This document shows positions 10,650-22,501 of a stretch of DNA of 64,000 bases, one piece after another; the first letter of the stretch is position 1; every line of letters starts with the position of its first letter. A model generated the notes under the pieces. It searched no databases. It worked only from the letters and a program-made list of their open reading frames with translations, and had not been told where the DNA came from. Position numbers and translations under genes: made by a program. The stretch is from Diabrotica undecimpunctata (lineage: Eukaryota > Arthropoda > Insecta > Coleoptera > Chrysomelidae): NCBI RefSeq assembly GCF_040954645.1, contig NC_092810.1, forward strand, positions 73,930,660 through 73,994,659, in the 5' to 3' direction.

Positions 10650-10668
10650 TGTTGGCGAAACGTCGAGA
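10628..10668 (+). ncRNA. Hammerhead-like ribozyme motif at the 3' end of PLE-1
   Basis: CAGAAGA (10630-10636; consensus CUGANGA, one base different) is followed by a perfect 6-bp stem GCCAAC/GTTGGC (10638-10643 with 10651-10656), then GAAA (10657-10660) and CGTC. This order is that of a hammerhead core with stem II. Hammerhead ribozymes are an established component of PLE ends. It overlaps the last codons of the protein. Stems I and III are not convincingly closed by eye, so activity is unproven. Confidence 0.6.
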
Positions 10669-10740
10669 ACAAATCTCAACAGAAGACAACGGCCCAACAG
10701 CCCGAATAAACAGTTTAATAAGTTATATATATATATTGTT

Positions 10741-12208
10741 ATGATGTGTTTTTTGTTTGAATGATGAGCAATGAGTATTTTTAATAATATAATATATAGG
10801 GTTTTTATCGCGGTTCTCAAAGAATTAGCTTGTAAGTACTTTTTTAAATTATCTTTATTATAACTATTATGAAACACACATATATATCTAACCTAGCCAA
10901 TGTAAATTTAAAATAAACTATCTTTAAATTGATATTCTTATAAAACTAATTAAATTCTATAGACAATGTAAAATTTAAACAAACTATCTTCAAAATTGAA
11001 ATTGTTATGACACTAACTAAATTATATTAACAAAATTTTGTACCTTTCTTTCACTGAATGCCTAAATGAACTGTTTTCCACTATATAGATTCTAATCATC
11101 ACTGAATGTCTTCGTACTTCGGTTATCCTTGTTTTTGTGAAATTACTTTTTCCAATTATCAGCTTCTACCAATTTAAGATATAGTTTTCTTCACCAGCAT
11201 TTATACACCATCAAGCAAACCAGCAAACACCATTTATATTTATTCTTCTTTTCAATATACCAATATCCAATTATTATAAGTTGATTTATATTAATCTCCA
11301 ATCATAATATAATTTTAATTCCTTCCAATGTCCATCCAATATTCTTCTAATATACTTTTATAATCTTCAATAATTATTTGTGTATAATTATAAATGTGCA
11401 TTAAATATATGCATAATTTTTAATCTTCATTTAACTCACTATATTAAACAATTTGACTATTTGTAACTGATTCACTGACTCCAACTAACTTTCATATTTC
11501 TTACTAAACTTTTCTGACTGACTTCTTGAAAATTCTGAACAATTTACTTCACTAACTAAATGTGTCTACTAACTTTCATAATAAACTGGCCTGACTTCTG
11601 ACTAAAAACTGCCATCTTGAATCCAAATCACGGGTATTTATATCTTTTTGGATATTCCAGAACCATCTGGTCAGATATCATGTTCGATTTCGATCTATTT
11701 CTTCGATATGGATGTTCTCGAAAAAATATCTGTTCCATCCACCGACATAATCATTATTCCAGAATGTTCGACCGTAAACAATGGTCACACTCTGCACTCT
11801 GGAGAATTCGTTAATGTTCCATTGATAATTTTGTTGACATTTAGGCTTTTCAGATCAGAATAAACATTTAAATCATTAAATATATATAAATTAAACATTT
11901 TAAACTAACATTATTATTATAACCCCACTTATATTCGTATTATGATTAATTTCTATCTGTCAATTTACTGTATAGTTGGTTGCCTATGCACATGGCTCAC
12001 TTAAATATATTTACAACATTAAAATACAACTTTTTACACTTATTATATGCTAATTTATTAAAAATGCCCTCACATAAATATATTTTTATTAAATTCTCTA
12101 GTATATAACTTCTTAAAATAACCAAATACTTGTTATATCTAAAATTATCTAGTATATAACTTACAAATTAATTTTTTAAACAATACCTTTCTTTCTCCTA
12201 TATCATAT
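10741..12208. other. AT-rich stretch without gene; one imperfect 65-bp tandem duplication
   Basis: No domain or splice-consistent exon seen. At about 10899-11030 two consecutive copies of an approximately 65-bp unit can be recognised (both start CAATGTAAA and contain AAACTATCTT). A shorter repeated string TCTAGTATATAACTT occurs at about 12097 and 12149. Frames at 11617-11863 have no recognisable motif. Confidence 0.5.

Positions 12209-12274
<66 letters not shown>
12209..12274. repeat. (TA)n microsatellite, about 65 bp
   Basis: A pure AT run that directly truncates the linker region of the minus-strand RTE-like copy C. Confidence 0.95.
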
Positions 12275-12277
<3 letters not shown>

Positions 12278-13510
12278 ATTTGGACCTTTTCGTTGTTATT
12301 CTTCCTTAAAAATTTCAGTATTTTCCAGGATTCCGAATTCCTTGTTCTTCCTATGTATTGTTTAATTTGTGCACATGTTTCTTCCCATTCTTCATTCTTT
12401 TCTTTTGCCCTTCTTCGTTTTACTTCTCTGTTTTTCTCTTTGTACTTCTGTTTGTCGTCTGGAGATTGGGTGCTCATACTTTTCATATATAGAATTTTCT
12501 TCTCCTCAATACATTTTTTGGTTTTTTTGTTTATTTTTACTTGGTGTTGGGTATTTCTTTTCTCAAGTTTTCCCAAAGCTTTTAATGCCGCCTTTTTTAT
12601 GCTGTATTTGACGTGCTCATACGTTTCTTTAACGTTTCTGAAACCGAAATCCTGTAACCTCCGGTCCAGTCTTCTCTGGTATAGGTCCCTTATGGATTTC
12701 TCTTAAAGTAAATTTATGTTGAACTTCATTTCTTCTTCTTTCTGTTCATTTTCTACTTGGTCTTCTTCGTGTTCTTTCTTCCTTCTAGTTTGGGTGTTCA
12801 ACGTGTAGGTAAACCCCATTTATGAAATTATTAATCGTTGGTCAGTGCCACATTCAGCTCCTCTCTTTACTCGTGTATCTCTAATTTTGATAGTACTTTT
12901 TTTGCTTACAATTATGTAATCGATAATGGATCTAATGTTTCTCGTTGTTTGTACATATGTGTATTTATGTATGTCCCTATGTCTGAAAAAGCCGTTAGTA
13001 ATTTTGAGATTGTTCAGTTTGCACAGGTCAATTAGTCTTTCTCCATTATCGTTTGTCACATCTTCTCCAAAACGGCCTATCGTGCTATCATTTTGTCGTT
13101 TCCCTGTTTTTCCATTTAGGTCCCCTGCTATTATTATTTCTTGTGTTGGTCTCATTTTTCCGATATCTTCTTATTAAGTATCCATGAACTGATCCTTTTC
13201 TGCTACCAGACTGTTATCCGTAGGTCCGTATACTCCCAGTATCACGATTTGCCTGCCATAGATTTCCATGATGAGTTTTACTATTCGTTCATTTATGGGT
13301 TCCCATGTTTTTATTGTTTTTTTTTATCTTATTTCGTAGAGTTGCTATTTCGGCGTCCTTCTCCTTGAGCAACTTTCTTAGGGCTTGTAGTTCGGACTTT
13401 TTGTCCTCGCTACTCCTTTGTCTTAGCCTTTTACTCGTTTGTCTTTTTGGGGTGTCGTCGTCCGTTGTTGTCGGTTTTCTTTCGCGGTCTGACCTTGGGG
13501 CCGTGTCTGC
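12275..13510 (-). pseudogene. RTE-like LINE, copy C: coiled coil, endonuclease and linker
   Basis: On the minus strand a short coiled-coil segment (KKSELQALRKLLKEKDAEI, about 13420-13330) resembling an ORF1 runs into an endonuclease (about 13290-12820). The endonuclease shows RQIVILGVYGPTDNS, then two stops, then EIIIAGDLNGKTGK (catalytic GDLN), IDYIIVSKK and ECGTDQRLI, where the final catalytic His is replaced. A charged linker (12700-12275; YMKSMSTQSPDDKQKYKEKN) resembles that of copy B. It is cut off by the (TA)n array. The N-terminal endonuclease half is missing, so a deletion has brought ORF1 next to the middle of the endonuclease. Confidence 0.7.
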
Positions 13511-13829
13511 CAGATATAGAATTCTAAAAAACTATATCTCACAGTGTCATCCCAAACGGTGGCACAGGGAGTATCCCGTCAGGCTAACAGCCCGTGTGCA
13601 TCTTCGCTTTCCTACGCCTCAATTTTTGGCCTCCATGAAGACTTGATTAAAAAACAAATCTCCCCGGTTTAACCTCGTTTCGACGTAGGTTTTTGCCTCT
13701 TATCTGGCCTCGACCGCTGTAGGTGCCGTGTCTCCGCTTAACAGTGCTTACATTCACGGTCAGACTGAAAGGACGCATTACTTTTGCCGCTTAAAGTGAG
13801 GGAATGTCTTGGTAAACTTGAAGACGGAA
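13511..13829. other. GC-richer stretch without gene
   Basis: This segment is noticeably more GC-rich than its surroundings. It directly precedes, in minus orientation, the coiled-coil segment of the RTE-like copy, so it may be that element's 5' UTR. No coding motif is visible. Confidence 0.35.
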
Positions 13830-14336
13830 GAGCCGCTACTGAAAACTACACTGCACAAGTGAAACATTTTTACACAAAATGTGTAACCATGTGTAACCTA
13901 TCTAGAAAATTGGAGTACAAATCTAATGAATTTAAACTATTCGAATGAATAGATCTAAGAAGTGAAATAATATGGAAAGATGTTTGTTATTCTCTCGAAG
14001 CTTTTAAATTGTATATCAAGGCAACTATTTTAAATGAAGATCAATTCTTTTACGAACTGAGAATTTTGAAAGACGTGAAAAAATTGCTGAGTGGAACAGA
14101 GAAGAAAAAAATAGTGAGGATCGATGGCTTGAAGTTTTTAAGTGTGTAGATCAATTCAAACTGAAAAATTTACAAATAATATGCGAAGTTATTTTTTGTC
14201 TTCCGGGTACTAGTGCAGCTCTCGAGCGTTTATTTTCTATAATAAATAATTATTGGACGTCGGAAAAGTCACAAATGTCCACTTCCACTCTAAAGGTAGC
14301 GATGCAGATGTATGAAAATTTAAAGTTTCGATAAAT
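13830..14336 (+). pseudogene. hAT transposase C-terminal relic
   Basis: The plus strand carries the hAT dimerisation domain: CLPGTSAALERLFSIINNYW followed by TSEKSQM and a final STLKVAMQMYENLKF before a stop at about 14333. Upstream (13930-14160) several pieces in different frames (IWKDVCYSLEAFKLYIKAT, DRWLEVFKCVDQFKLKNLQ) look like the region before this domain. hAT transposases cut and paste DNA and produce 8-bp target duplications. Neither the DDE catalytic core nor terminal inverted repeats were found, so only the last part of the gene survives. Confidence 0.75.
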
Positions 14337-14889
14337 ATGAAAAATAAAAAAACCGGAAAAAGATGAAGCTATTCCAGGTCCCTCATTTAAAAACTCTTAA
14401 TTACAGGATTTTTACTTTTTCAAAGTTAATATAATATTTAGTTTAATTGATATAATTTTTTATTGTTTAGCAACATATTGTTTTAATGTTTAGCATAGTT
14501 TATTCTTTATTTTCAATGACAAAAAGTTATGATTGTCCAATAAAAAGATTCATTTTGTGTTTTTACTAAATTATGTATTTTTGTACTTTTTTTTCAAAAA
14601 ATATAAATGGTCACCGTAATTATACAGTGTATAAAATGGAATTGTGACACAGACACTCTTAAGGGTCAACGTTTTTGTCTGATAATTTATGACAGCTTGT
14701 AAATTTTCTAAATCACGATTGCCGAGTAAAATATGAAATTATAATATTTTAATAATATTAATTACGTTACGCCCAATAATATTATTTACGTTCATTTCTT
14801 TGAGTAAAGGACTTTTTATATTTTGAAAATATTTGCGAGTCACATTCATTGAAGTTAATGTAAAGGATTTTTCATAAATATGAGATGAA
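14337..14889. other. AT-rich stretch without gene
   Basis: Probably includes the 3' part of the hAT copy; no terminal repeat or coding motif was recognised. Confidence 0.4.
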
Positions 14890-16200
14890 TTAAAATACTT
14901 TACAGCTTGACCAACCTCCTGAGTCGATTAAACCTATCAATCCAGTTTTAGGCATGATAACGTATGGTAGTCGGGGATAGTTATTATTAATATTTAAATT
15001 TTTAGAAGAGGTGGGTCGTCGTTGAAAAGGACGTACTAAAAATACTGAGAATGTTCATAACTATCTGATTCGACGTTTGGTGTGAAATTTTCGGGATTTT
15101 AGTCAATATCTATGTTAAAGTTGTGAGTTCTCATTATAGAAACAGTTATGGGTTGAATGCTTGAGATTGTTTGTACACCACTCATAGGAGAAGTATAATT
15201 TCGATTTGGAATATTTCGTCTATTATACAGATTTTTTGGAAGAGGTTTTCTGAAATTTGTATTATTGCTGAAGTTATTGGGCTGAGAATAATTTCTAGGA
15301 GGGCTGGCTTGATTAGCCTGTTGAGGATTTCTTTCTGGAAACTTATAATTAGGTTGTGGCGGAAAGTTGAATGTGGACTCTTGCATATTACGAGGGGGGT
15401 ACATGAAGTTATTTTGAAAATTGGGCGAAATATTGGTTCTATTATTAAACCTATCTGAATTATTTTGATTTGAATTATTTGGTTTTTGTCTGAATCTATT
15501 AGGTCGCTTATTTTGTTGACCTTTTAAAAAATTCATGTACTCTTGTTGGCTTTTATGGTTATCATATTATCAGTTATATTTTTTAAGGGGTTCTTCGAGA
15601 GAGTTAATTTAGAAATGAGACCAATATTTACAATAGGAGACATTTATGCCGGTACAAAATGTATTAAGAGCAATATTCTTAAAACACGGGGTTTTGAAGG
15701 CAACTGTGGCAGCATTGTCATTAAGAGAGACAGTCTGTAGAAGATCATTTAAATTATTGGAAACCCTTTGGTGATATTGGTGATAGTTTTCGTTATGTTT
15801 TTCTACCGTGGTAGATAATCCATTCACTAAAATTTCTTCGGAACGTCTATCGCCATACTTAGCAAGTAAACTAGGCCAAATTTCAGTTTAAAGAGTTTTA
15901 TTGGAATAGTTTAAAAAATCTTTAGGTTCGCCCTTGATACAAAAAGCGATATGGGCATTCAAAACAAATTCTTGTAGGTGGGTAATCTCTTGTGTATCCA
16001 AGAATACGATTAGATTATCAACAGATTTAATAAATGTGGAGAGATTATCTCCAGTAGAAAATTCAGTAGCGCATAGCACATAGACTAGAAATATCAGTAT
16101 GTGATATAGGCATTTTTGATTTTTTAAAGATTTTTTAGAATTATGACTGTTATTTCTAGAACTACTTGTATCCAAGACAAGATTTTCAAATAAAACTTCT
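14890..16200 (-). pseudogene. Gypsy-type gag and protease start (relic)
   Basis: On the minus strand, pieces of a capsid (15888-16175: DNLSTFIKSVDNLIVFLDTQ and HIAFCIKGEPKDFLNYSNKT; 15609-15827: EKHNENYHQYHQRVSNNL) are followed by an Asn/Pro/Arg-rich tail (15099-15536). A protease start follows (about 14940-15050) with LPYVIMPKTGLIGLIDSGG, containing the aspartic D-S-G site. The capsid pattern is that of Gypsy-type LTR retrotransposon gag. Frames change at least three times. No LTR was found next to it, and it differs from the complete Gypsy element at 18234-26397. Confidence 0.65.
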
Positions 16201-16249
16201 AAATTATTTCTAAAATATCGTTTATATTGCTCATACAGGATATATACAT

Positions 16250-17017
16250 ATATTCATGGCTTCTACAGTATTCACTGCCTTTCTTCGCTCAACCGGTCGA
16301 TTCTCCACCGTTTAGGCCTCTTTTACTCATGGCGTTGTCTACTTCATTCCTCCAGGATTTTCTGGGTCGTCCACTTTTCCTCCTTCCTATGGAGCTCCAT
16401 TAAGATATTCTCTTTATCCATCTGCTGTCGCCAGTTCTTCTTACATGTCCATACCACTTTAGTCTTTTTTGTTTTATATATGTTAGTATATCTGTTTCTA
16501 TTGATGTTCTTTGCTTTATTTCGTCATTACTTCTCCTATCCATTCTTATTACTCTGCAGCATTTTCGCAGGCATTCCATCTCTGTTGCTACTATCTTACT
16601 GCTGTTTTTCTTGTTTATGATCCAATTTTCAGCCCCATATGTCATAATACTTCGCACTAATGTTTTATAAATCTGTGTTTTTGTCTTCATATGTAGGTGT
16701 CTATCCCACCATACTGAGGTAAGTTGTCGGATTGCTGTTCTTGTTTGTTCTAATCTTTGTGTAATTTCTTCCTTTGTTGTTGCCTTTTTCGTGATTATAA
16801 ACCCCAAGTATTTGAATTTATCCTTTCCTTTGATTGTTACGTTGTCATCAATCTGTAGATCTTCTATGTCTTCTTCACTTGTAGATAGGTACTCTGTTTT
16901 CGCGGCGTTAATATCTAGGCCAGCCTTGGTATATTCTTCTTGTAGTTTCTTCATCATGTAGCTGAGGTCGTCTTGGTCTTGCGGAATCACTACTTGATCC
17001 TCTGCAAAGATCGTCAT
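16250..17017 (-). pseudogene. RTE-like LINE, copy D: RT palm and C-terminus
   Basis: Minus frame 16400-17017 shows a degenerate active site FAEDQVV (FADD in the sister copies, so the second catalytic position is changed), followed by KFKYLGFIITKK, LVRSIMTYGAENWIINK, RRSNDEI and KWYGHVRRTG. After a frame change the basic end (GRRKSGRPRKSWRNE) lies at about 16330-16400. It is truncated just before the active site at about 17017, so only the C-terminal third of the protein remains. Clearly the same group as the copies at 4919-9036. Confidence 0.75.
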
Positions 17018-17322
17018 AAAGGATAAAAAAAAATTACAGGATGACGATCACCGATGATATTCTCTGCATGCTCTTCCTTCTGGAAAAATACAAGTTATGT
17101 AACTTTTGTTCTTATAATGAAATTACAAATTAAAAAGAACGTTGAACATAGTATGTTGCACCTATTTATTGGTTCGGTTATGCTACGTGTGCTTCCGGTT
17201 CATCGGTCGGCTTGGGTCTTTGAGCATTGCATTTCTCATTTCTCCTCCGGAATAATTGACTTCGTCCTTGAAGTCTGGGAAACTTCTGCAATTAGCTGAT
17301 CTAGAAAAGTAATAAATCTACA

Positions 17323-17324
17323 AC

Positions 17325-17422
<98 letters not shown>

Positions 17423-17462
17423 TATTATAGATATATATATATATATATATACATATATAAAT

Positions 17463-17512
<50 letters not shown>
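17323..17512. repeat. Compound (TA)n microsatellite, about 190 bp
   Basis: AT dinucleotide runs broken by ACAT, GTAT and AATAGA interruptions. The 300 bp between the RTE-like copy D (ends 17017) and this array hold no recognisable gene. Confidence 0.9.
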
Positions 17513-17518
<6 letters not shown>

Positions 17519-17880
17519 AATAAAATAATGAATTCGCTTATAAATTTAAGCAAACTTTTAACCAATGAAAAAGTCTGAATCCCTCCAGAGGTTTTATACG
17601 GTAAAAATTAAGCATCATATCTAACTTTGAATCAAACTATAGTGCTTTGTAGCAGTAAATAATTATTGATAATTAACAGGAAAGATCAGAAGTTTGAAAA
17701 TCGTCCAAAAACGATATTTTTTCCAGATTATTACATTATGTCGGTTATTTAATAAGCTCTGAGACGTTCTACCCCTATTGGTTATACGTGTGTAGTTAAT
17801 GTGACTAATAATAATTATGTTTTTATTTTATTGTAGGTATTTTCAGTCTGCTTGTTTATTGTATATTATATTAGAAAATA

Positions 17881-18026
17881 ATGAAAGATACAGGTATAAA
17901 TAAAAGTGCACCAAAAGATGACCTATCTTCCAATGTGAAATTATACTTTAGGGAATACTGCCAGAATAGTAGCATTCATGGATTAAAATATTTAGCTAGC
18001 AATGAAAAAAGAATGTGGTACGAAAG
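17881..18026 (+). CDS. Pickpocket-like DEG/ENaC channel, first coding exon
   Basis: This exon encodes 48 residues and two bases of the next codon. It contains FREYCQNSSIHGLKYL, the signature of the N-terminal cytoplasmic domain of insect pickpocket (ppk) DEG/ENaC sodium-channel subunits, where the conserved His-Gly precedes TM1 and affects gating. The start ATG is in good context (A at -3). The donor is AAG|GTTAGT (18026/18027), phase 2, matching exon 2 at 38690. A 5' non-coding exon may exist upstream, since an acceptor-like TTTTCAG lies at about 17836-17842. The following intron is about 20.7 kb. Confidence 0.85.
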
Positions 18027-18162
18027 GTTAGTTTTATTATGTTGCAGGCATATTATTGTATTATTTATTAGGCAAATTCTACAGTCATTACAAACAATTA
18101 ATATTTTATACAATCGACAACTAAACACCCTGAATTAAACAACATGAAAGCTTACAAGTAAA

Positions 18163-18166
<4 letters not shown>

Positions 18167-18228
<62 letters not shown>

Positions 18229-18233
18229 ATTAT
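18167..18233. repeat. (TA)n microsatellite at the left edge of the Gypsy element
   Basis: A pure AT run ending in TTATTATTAT directly before the LTR. A second AT run follows the other LTR at 26398, so the element appears to have inserted into, and split, one array. Confidence 0.9.
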
Positions 18234-19640
18234 TGTGATATTTAAAGTCTTGGTACGCCAACAATAATTAGCTAATTAATTTTTTTTAATTAATTAAAAT
18301 TATTTAAATGAAATGATTATGACTCTATCACAATTTTTAATTCTTTTATCTCAGGGTTAAATTCGTGCTTCAATATCTATGCTATTACATGTGAAAGGTA
18401 AGGTCCAGAGAATACCGGAATAATAAAAAAACACATATGATCTAACACTATATATTGAAATAAAAATAATGAAATAATTCACACTCAAAAGTTTTCAATA
18501 AACAAATCTCATATGAGGATTCTCAAAATTTTGTTCTCCGTACGTGAACAATCAAAATTAATGGTACAAACAATATTAATTGAAAACTCAAAATCCCAAA
18601 CTATTCTAACTCTCCTAATCAAAATATTTATATCCTTTCTAAATTACGTGTAAAAATTGTGTTATCAATAAAAGAAAAAAAACTGCAGAAAACAAAAATA
18701 TCTCTCTCTGATGATGAGTGGTCCAAATCCTTGTTCCTTGTAGACTGTATTATCTCCTCTCAACCGCTCCCTATGTAATCAGCAATCTTACAACAGATTG
18801 TTGCAAGTATATCGTCCTTAATGATCTCCTTCAAAAGCAACAATCATTCAAATTATGATAGCCTTTCTCCTCTCGATAAACTGAATCTCTCGTTGGCCCG
18901 AGTGAAAAATGACTCTTGGAATATCTTCTCTTTACGATAAACTGAATCTCTCGTTGGCCTGAATAGTGACTCTTGGAATATAAGTAGGAAAATATGACTT
19001 ACAATATTTTGCTGCTTCAGCTTCTGTCAGATACACTAACTCCACAAAAACTCACTAACATTCAACACTACTGCTTGCTACTCTTGGGAACCACCAGAGA
19101 ACAATCACTGTTCGTCTTACAGACTTGGAAAACCAACTGATTATCTTTTCTCTCTCCTCAATCTCGCTAAACTTTTTCCTACATACTTATCCCACCTTTT
19201 TCAATCTCCGCCAATCAAAACTCGTCACAATTCCCCCATTTTTTCATTTCGATAACAAACAAATTTTTACCTATAATTATAAAATTTCCTAAAACTTATT
19301 TACAAATAATATTTTCTATAATTCTTAAAAACTAACAAAAACCTCTTTCTAAAATCTCTTCTATTTGTCTCTAATCACTGCATTAATGTATTTTGGAAAA
19401 CCCCGTTCAATTGTCTTTGGATTTCACTTAAAATTATGCGGGTCACTCAAGTATAACAAAGAAATAATTTATGCAAAGCTTACATTTTGTTTAGTACAGG
19501 TAATCCAAGAATTTAATAACTTTCCTTCTTCGAAATGTTTGTTGGATATTATCCTACTTATCTGAATTATTTTAATGTTTTTGAACTTTGAAATATTTTT
19601 AAACAAACCAATATTTTTCTCGATTTTACATATCATAACA
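18234..19640 (-). repeat. Gypsy 3' LTR
   Basis: About 1407 bp, starting TGTGAT and ending ATAACA on the plus strand (TG...CA ends on both strands). It contains an internal tandem pair of an approximately 55-60-bp unit at about 18878-18985, both copies reading CGATAAACTGAATCTCTCGT. A 66-codon frame inside the LTR is shared with the other copy and is not a separate gene. Confidence 0.95.
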
Positions 19641-19656
19641 AATCCCCGCCATTTGA
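19641..19656 (-). other. Polypurine tract of the Gypsy element
   Basis: Immediately inside the 3' LTR the minus strand reads AAATGGCGGGGATT, the expected place and composition for the primer of plus-strand DNA synthesis. Confidence 0.6.
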
Positions 19657-19735
19657 TCTGCCGAAAACTCTTTGTTAAATTTTAAAAATGACAAAAGTTT
19701 TCTAGGATCAAATTATTTCACTATGTTATTAAAAT

Positions 19736-21793
19736 CTATTCATGATATTGATAGATGTCGTGAATGTTAAAAATACCCCGTATATTTCCTGTCTCTATGT
19801 GCGCTAATTCATAACTATTTACCCCATTTTCCGTATTGACCCTATATGGACCTTCAAATATCGGCATCAATTTAGCACAAATACCATTTTGTAAATTCGA
19901 CACCCTCAGTGCCTTCACTAAGACTTTATCTCCTTTCTGGAATTTGATCGGCCTTCTTCTTCGGGTTCTCTCTTGTCTTTGGAGATATTTCTCTCCACTT
20001 CGTCTCAATCTTCTTTGAACCAACTCGATCACTTCTTCGTATTGTCTGGGGGCGGTGTCTTCCCACAGTCTTGTAGGCATTGTTCCTTTCATTATATATA
20101 AAGGCGTCTCTTTGGTAACCGTATTTGGAGCACAATTCAAATAGGTCTCGATCTCAAACACTTTTCTGTCCCAATGTCGATAATGTTCTTTCGCGGCAAT
20201 TCGTAGAAATTTTGTGACTTCTTGTATAAAACGCTCCGATGGGTTGCTCTGTGGATGACGGATGCTTATAAATTTTGTATCGATGCCCCTCTCTCTTAAT
20301 TCCCTTTTAAAACGTTCGTTCCTAAAATATGTCGCATTGTCCAATAAAATATTGTCTGGTCTTCCCACCGTTTCTATAAAATTGTCTATCTTCCTAAGTA
20401 TTTCAATTCCTTTTGTGGTTCTGCATGCGTACAATTTAACATATTTTGAGAAAAGATCCACCATAACTAATATGTGTTTATTCCTTTGAGTTGTTGGTAT
20501 CAAATCGCTCAACATATCAATAGCAACAATATCCAGTTTCTTCCGAGCTACGACGTTTTTTGTGACGTTTTCATTTTTAAAGTTCCTACTTTTACACTTT
20601 TGGCATGTCACACAATTTCGAGTCACCTCTTTGGCTATTGTATAGTCCTGTCGACAAATGTAGTTCTCCCTGAACATAAGCCACACCTTTCTACTTCCAA
20701 TATGTCCGTTGTCACAGTGTAACTTTAAAAAAACTTCTTTTGCCATTTGCTCCGTGATTACATAGAGTTCTTTACCATCGACCCTCTTAAAATATAGGTT
20801 ATTTTCTTGTTCAGCCCTTTGCTTTTCTCTTTCATTCAATTCTTCCTGATTTTCCCTGATTTTGGCCAACGAAAATAAGCCTGCTTCTTCTCTCATTATG
20901 TTCATGCCTACGTGGAGAGTTTTGTGATCCTCTTTGCGGAATTGTTCATCTCTCGTCAACGCATCAGCCAAAATATTGTCCGTTCCTTTGATATATTTAA
21001 ATTCAAAATCATATTCTTGGAGTAAAAGAATGCCCCTATGAATTCTATTATTTACCAACCTATTTTTCATTATGTGTATCAACGCTGCGTGGTCCGTTTC
21101 AATGGTGAATCTTGCCCCAAGTAGGTAAAAACGTAATTTGTTTACACAAAATAACACACTGGCAAACTCTAATTCAGTAACGCTGTATTTTCTCTCATAC
21201 GTTTTGGTTACACGGGAAACAAAACATATTGGCACCTCTATATCATCTTGTATCTGTGATAACACCCCTGCAAATTTTTTTATGGAAGCATCGGTCCTGA
21301 GAATGAAAGGTTGCTCATATCTTGGGTGGTGCACTCTTACAGCTGTGGAAAACGCTCCTTTTAAATTTTTGAAAGCGATTTCTTGTTCCGTTCCCCATTT
21401 CCATCTGACATTTTTCTTAAGTAATGCTATTAGCGGTATTTCTTTTGTACTGAGGTCTGGTATCAGCTTTTTGAAATAGTTTACCATTCCTAAAAATCCT
21501 CGCAAAGTTTTTAAATTGGTTGGCCTAGGGTAGTTGTTTATGACTTCAATTCTATCTTCTGCAAGACTAATCCCTTTTGTGTCTAATTTGAATCCTAAAT
21601 AAAATACCTCTTTTTGGAAAAACTGACACTTTTGAATATTTAATTTTAATCCGGCTTGATCAAGTTCTTCGAGAACAGTATGAATATGTCGTAGATGGCT
21701 TGTTATATCCGGTGAGAAAATTAATAAATCATCTATGTAATGTACAACAAATTCTCCATGCCTATTTAAAATTGTGTGTAATGCGCGAACCAA
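19736..21793 (-). pseudogene. Gypsy pol, C-terminal part: RT end, RNase H, integrase
   Basis: A 685-codon frame. RT palm: VHYIDDLLIFS (catalytic YIDD, about residue 18) and FYLGFKLD. RNase H: FILRTDASIKKFAGVLSQ, the TELEFASVLFCVNKLRFYL helix, ETDHAAL and NILADALTR. Integrase: zinc-binding HCDNGHIG with CVTCQKC, then the core acidic residues in VAIDMLSDL, ILLDNATYF and SNPSERFIQEV (D, D, E). A basic region (RTRRRRPIKFQKGDKVLVK) and a GPY/F-like FEGPYRV end the protein. The first half of RT is in a different frame (21762-22493); the frame changes at about 21820, inside the LPFGLQSA motif. Confidence 0.9.
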
Positions 21794-22493
21794 AGCAGCG
21801 CATGCACTTTGTAGTCCAAATGGTAAATCGGTACACCACTCCGTCGATAGAAAAAGCGGTATAATTTCGACACTTTTCTGCCAAAGGTATTAACCAAAAA
21901 CTGTGTTTCAAATCGATTTTGGAGAAAATGTGTGATCCTGTGATTCGTCCAAAAATGGCTTCTATGTTCAAAGGCGCTTCGTATTGCGCGATTGTGTGCG
22001 AATTAATGTTTCTTGCATCTAAACATAATCGCAAATCACCATTTGATTTTTTTACGCATACTATCGGGTTGATATATGGAGAGTCACATCTTTCGATCAC
22101 CTTGTCTTTGATCTTATTTTCAATTTCCTGTCCGACGCTTTTCCTGTATTTATACGGGATTGGATATGTTTTCGATTTAAAATTTTCTAAGTTTTTAACT
22201 TTAAAAGAATGTTCATAATTTTTAGCCACTCGGCTTTCTTCATTAATGAGATCTCCATAATTTTCTAAAATCTTCTCTATTTCCTTCTCCATGTTTTCTC
22301 CACATATTATTTTTCTTTCATCCTCAGTTTGTTCACATGTGTTCACTGTCCGTATTACTTCTTCACAAAATTCTGGATTCTCGTCCATAATTGCCATTTC
22401 TTCTCTGTCCTCTTCCGTTATTTCTTCTTCTATTTTTTCTTTATCTTTAATTTCTATCTGGTATTCCGAGCACCATGTTTCGGCTCCTTCCAT
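21762..22493 (-). pseudogene. Gypsy pol, N-terminal RT part
   Basis: Contains the RT fingers and first catalytic Asp: YPIPYKYRKSVGQEIENKI, PYINPIVCVKKSNGDLRLC, DARNINSHTI, then FSKIDLKHSFWLIPLAE. An Asp/Glu-rich leader (EEEITEEDREEM) precedes it. The frame is offset by one relative to both the protease frame before it (22502-23080) and the palm/integrase frame after it, so two compensating shifts are needed. One lies near the A-run at about 22500-22560 and the other at about 21820. Confidence 0.85.
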
Positions 22494-22501
22494 TTTTCTG
22501 C

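Larger units (their letters stand above)
9121..10740 (+). mobile_element. Penelope-like element (PLE-1), 5'-truncated
   Basis: The element contains the C-terminal part of a single Penelope-type polyprotein followed by a 3' end with a hammerhead-like motif and a short AT run (10721-10738). It is bounded on the left by a (TA)n array. Complete PLEs have an additional N-terminal RT portion and repeated terminal segments (pseudo-LTRs); here only one end is present. No clear target duplication was found, which is common when the target is a TA repeat. Confidence 0.85.

Noticed and set aside
19365..19565. 66-codon frame present twice (also 26122-26322)
   Set aside because: It lies inside the LTRs, so the duplication reflects the LTR pair and not a conserved gene; it has no motif.
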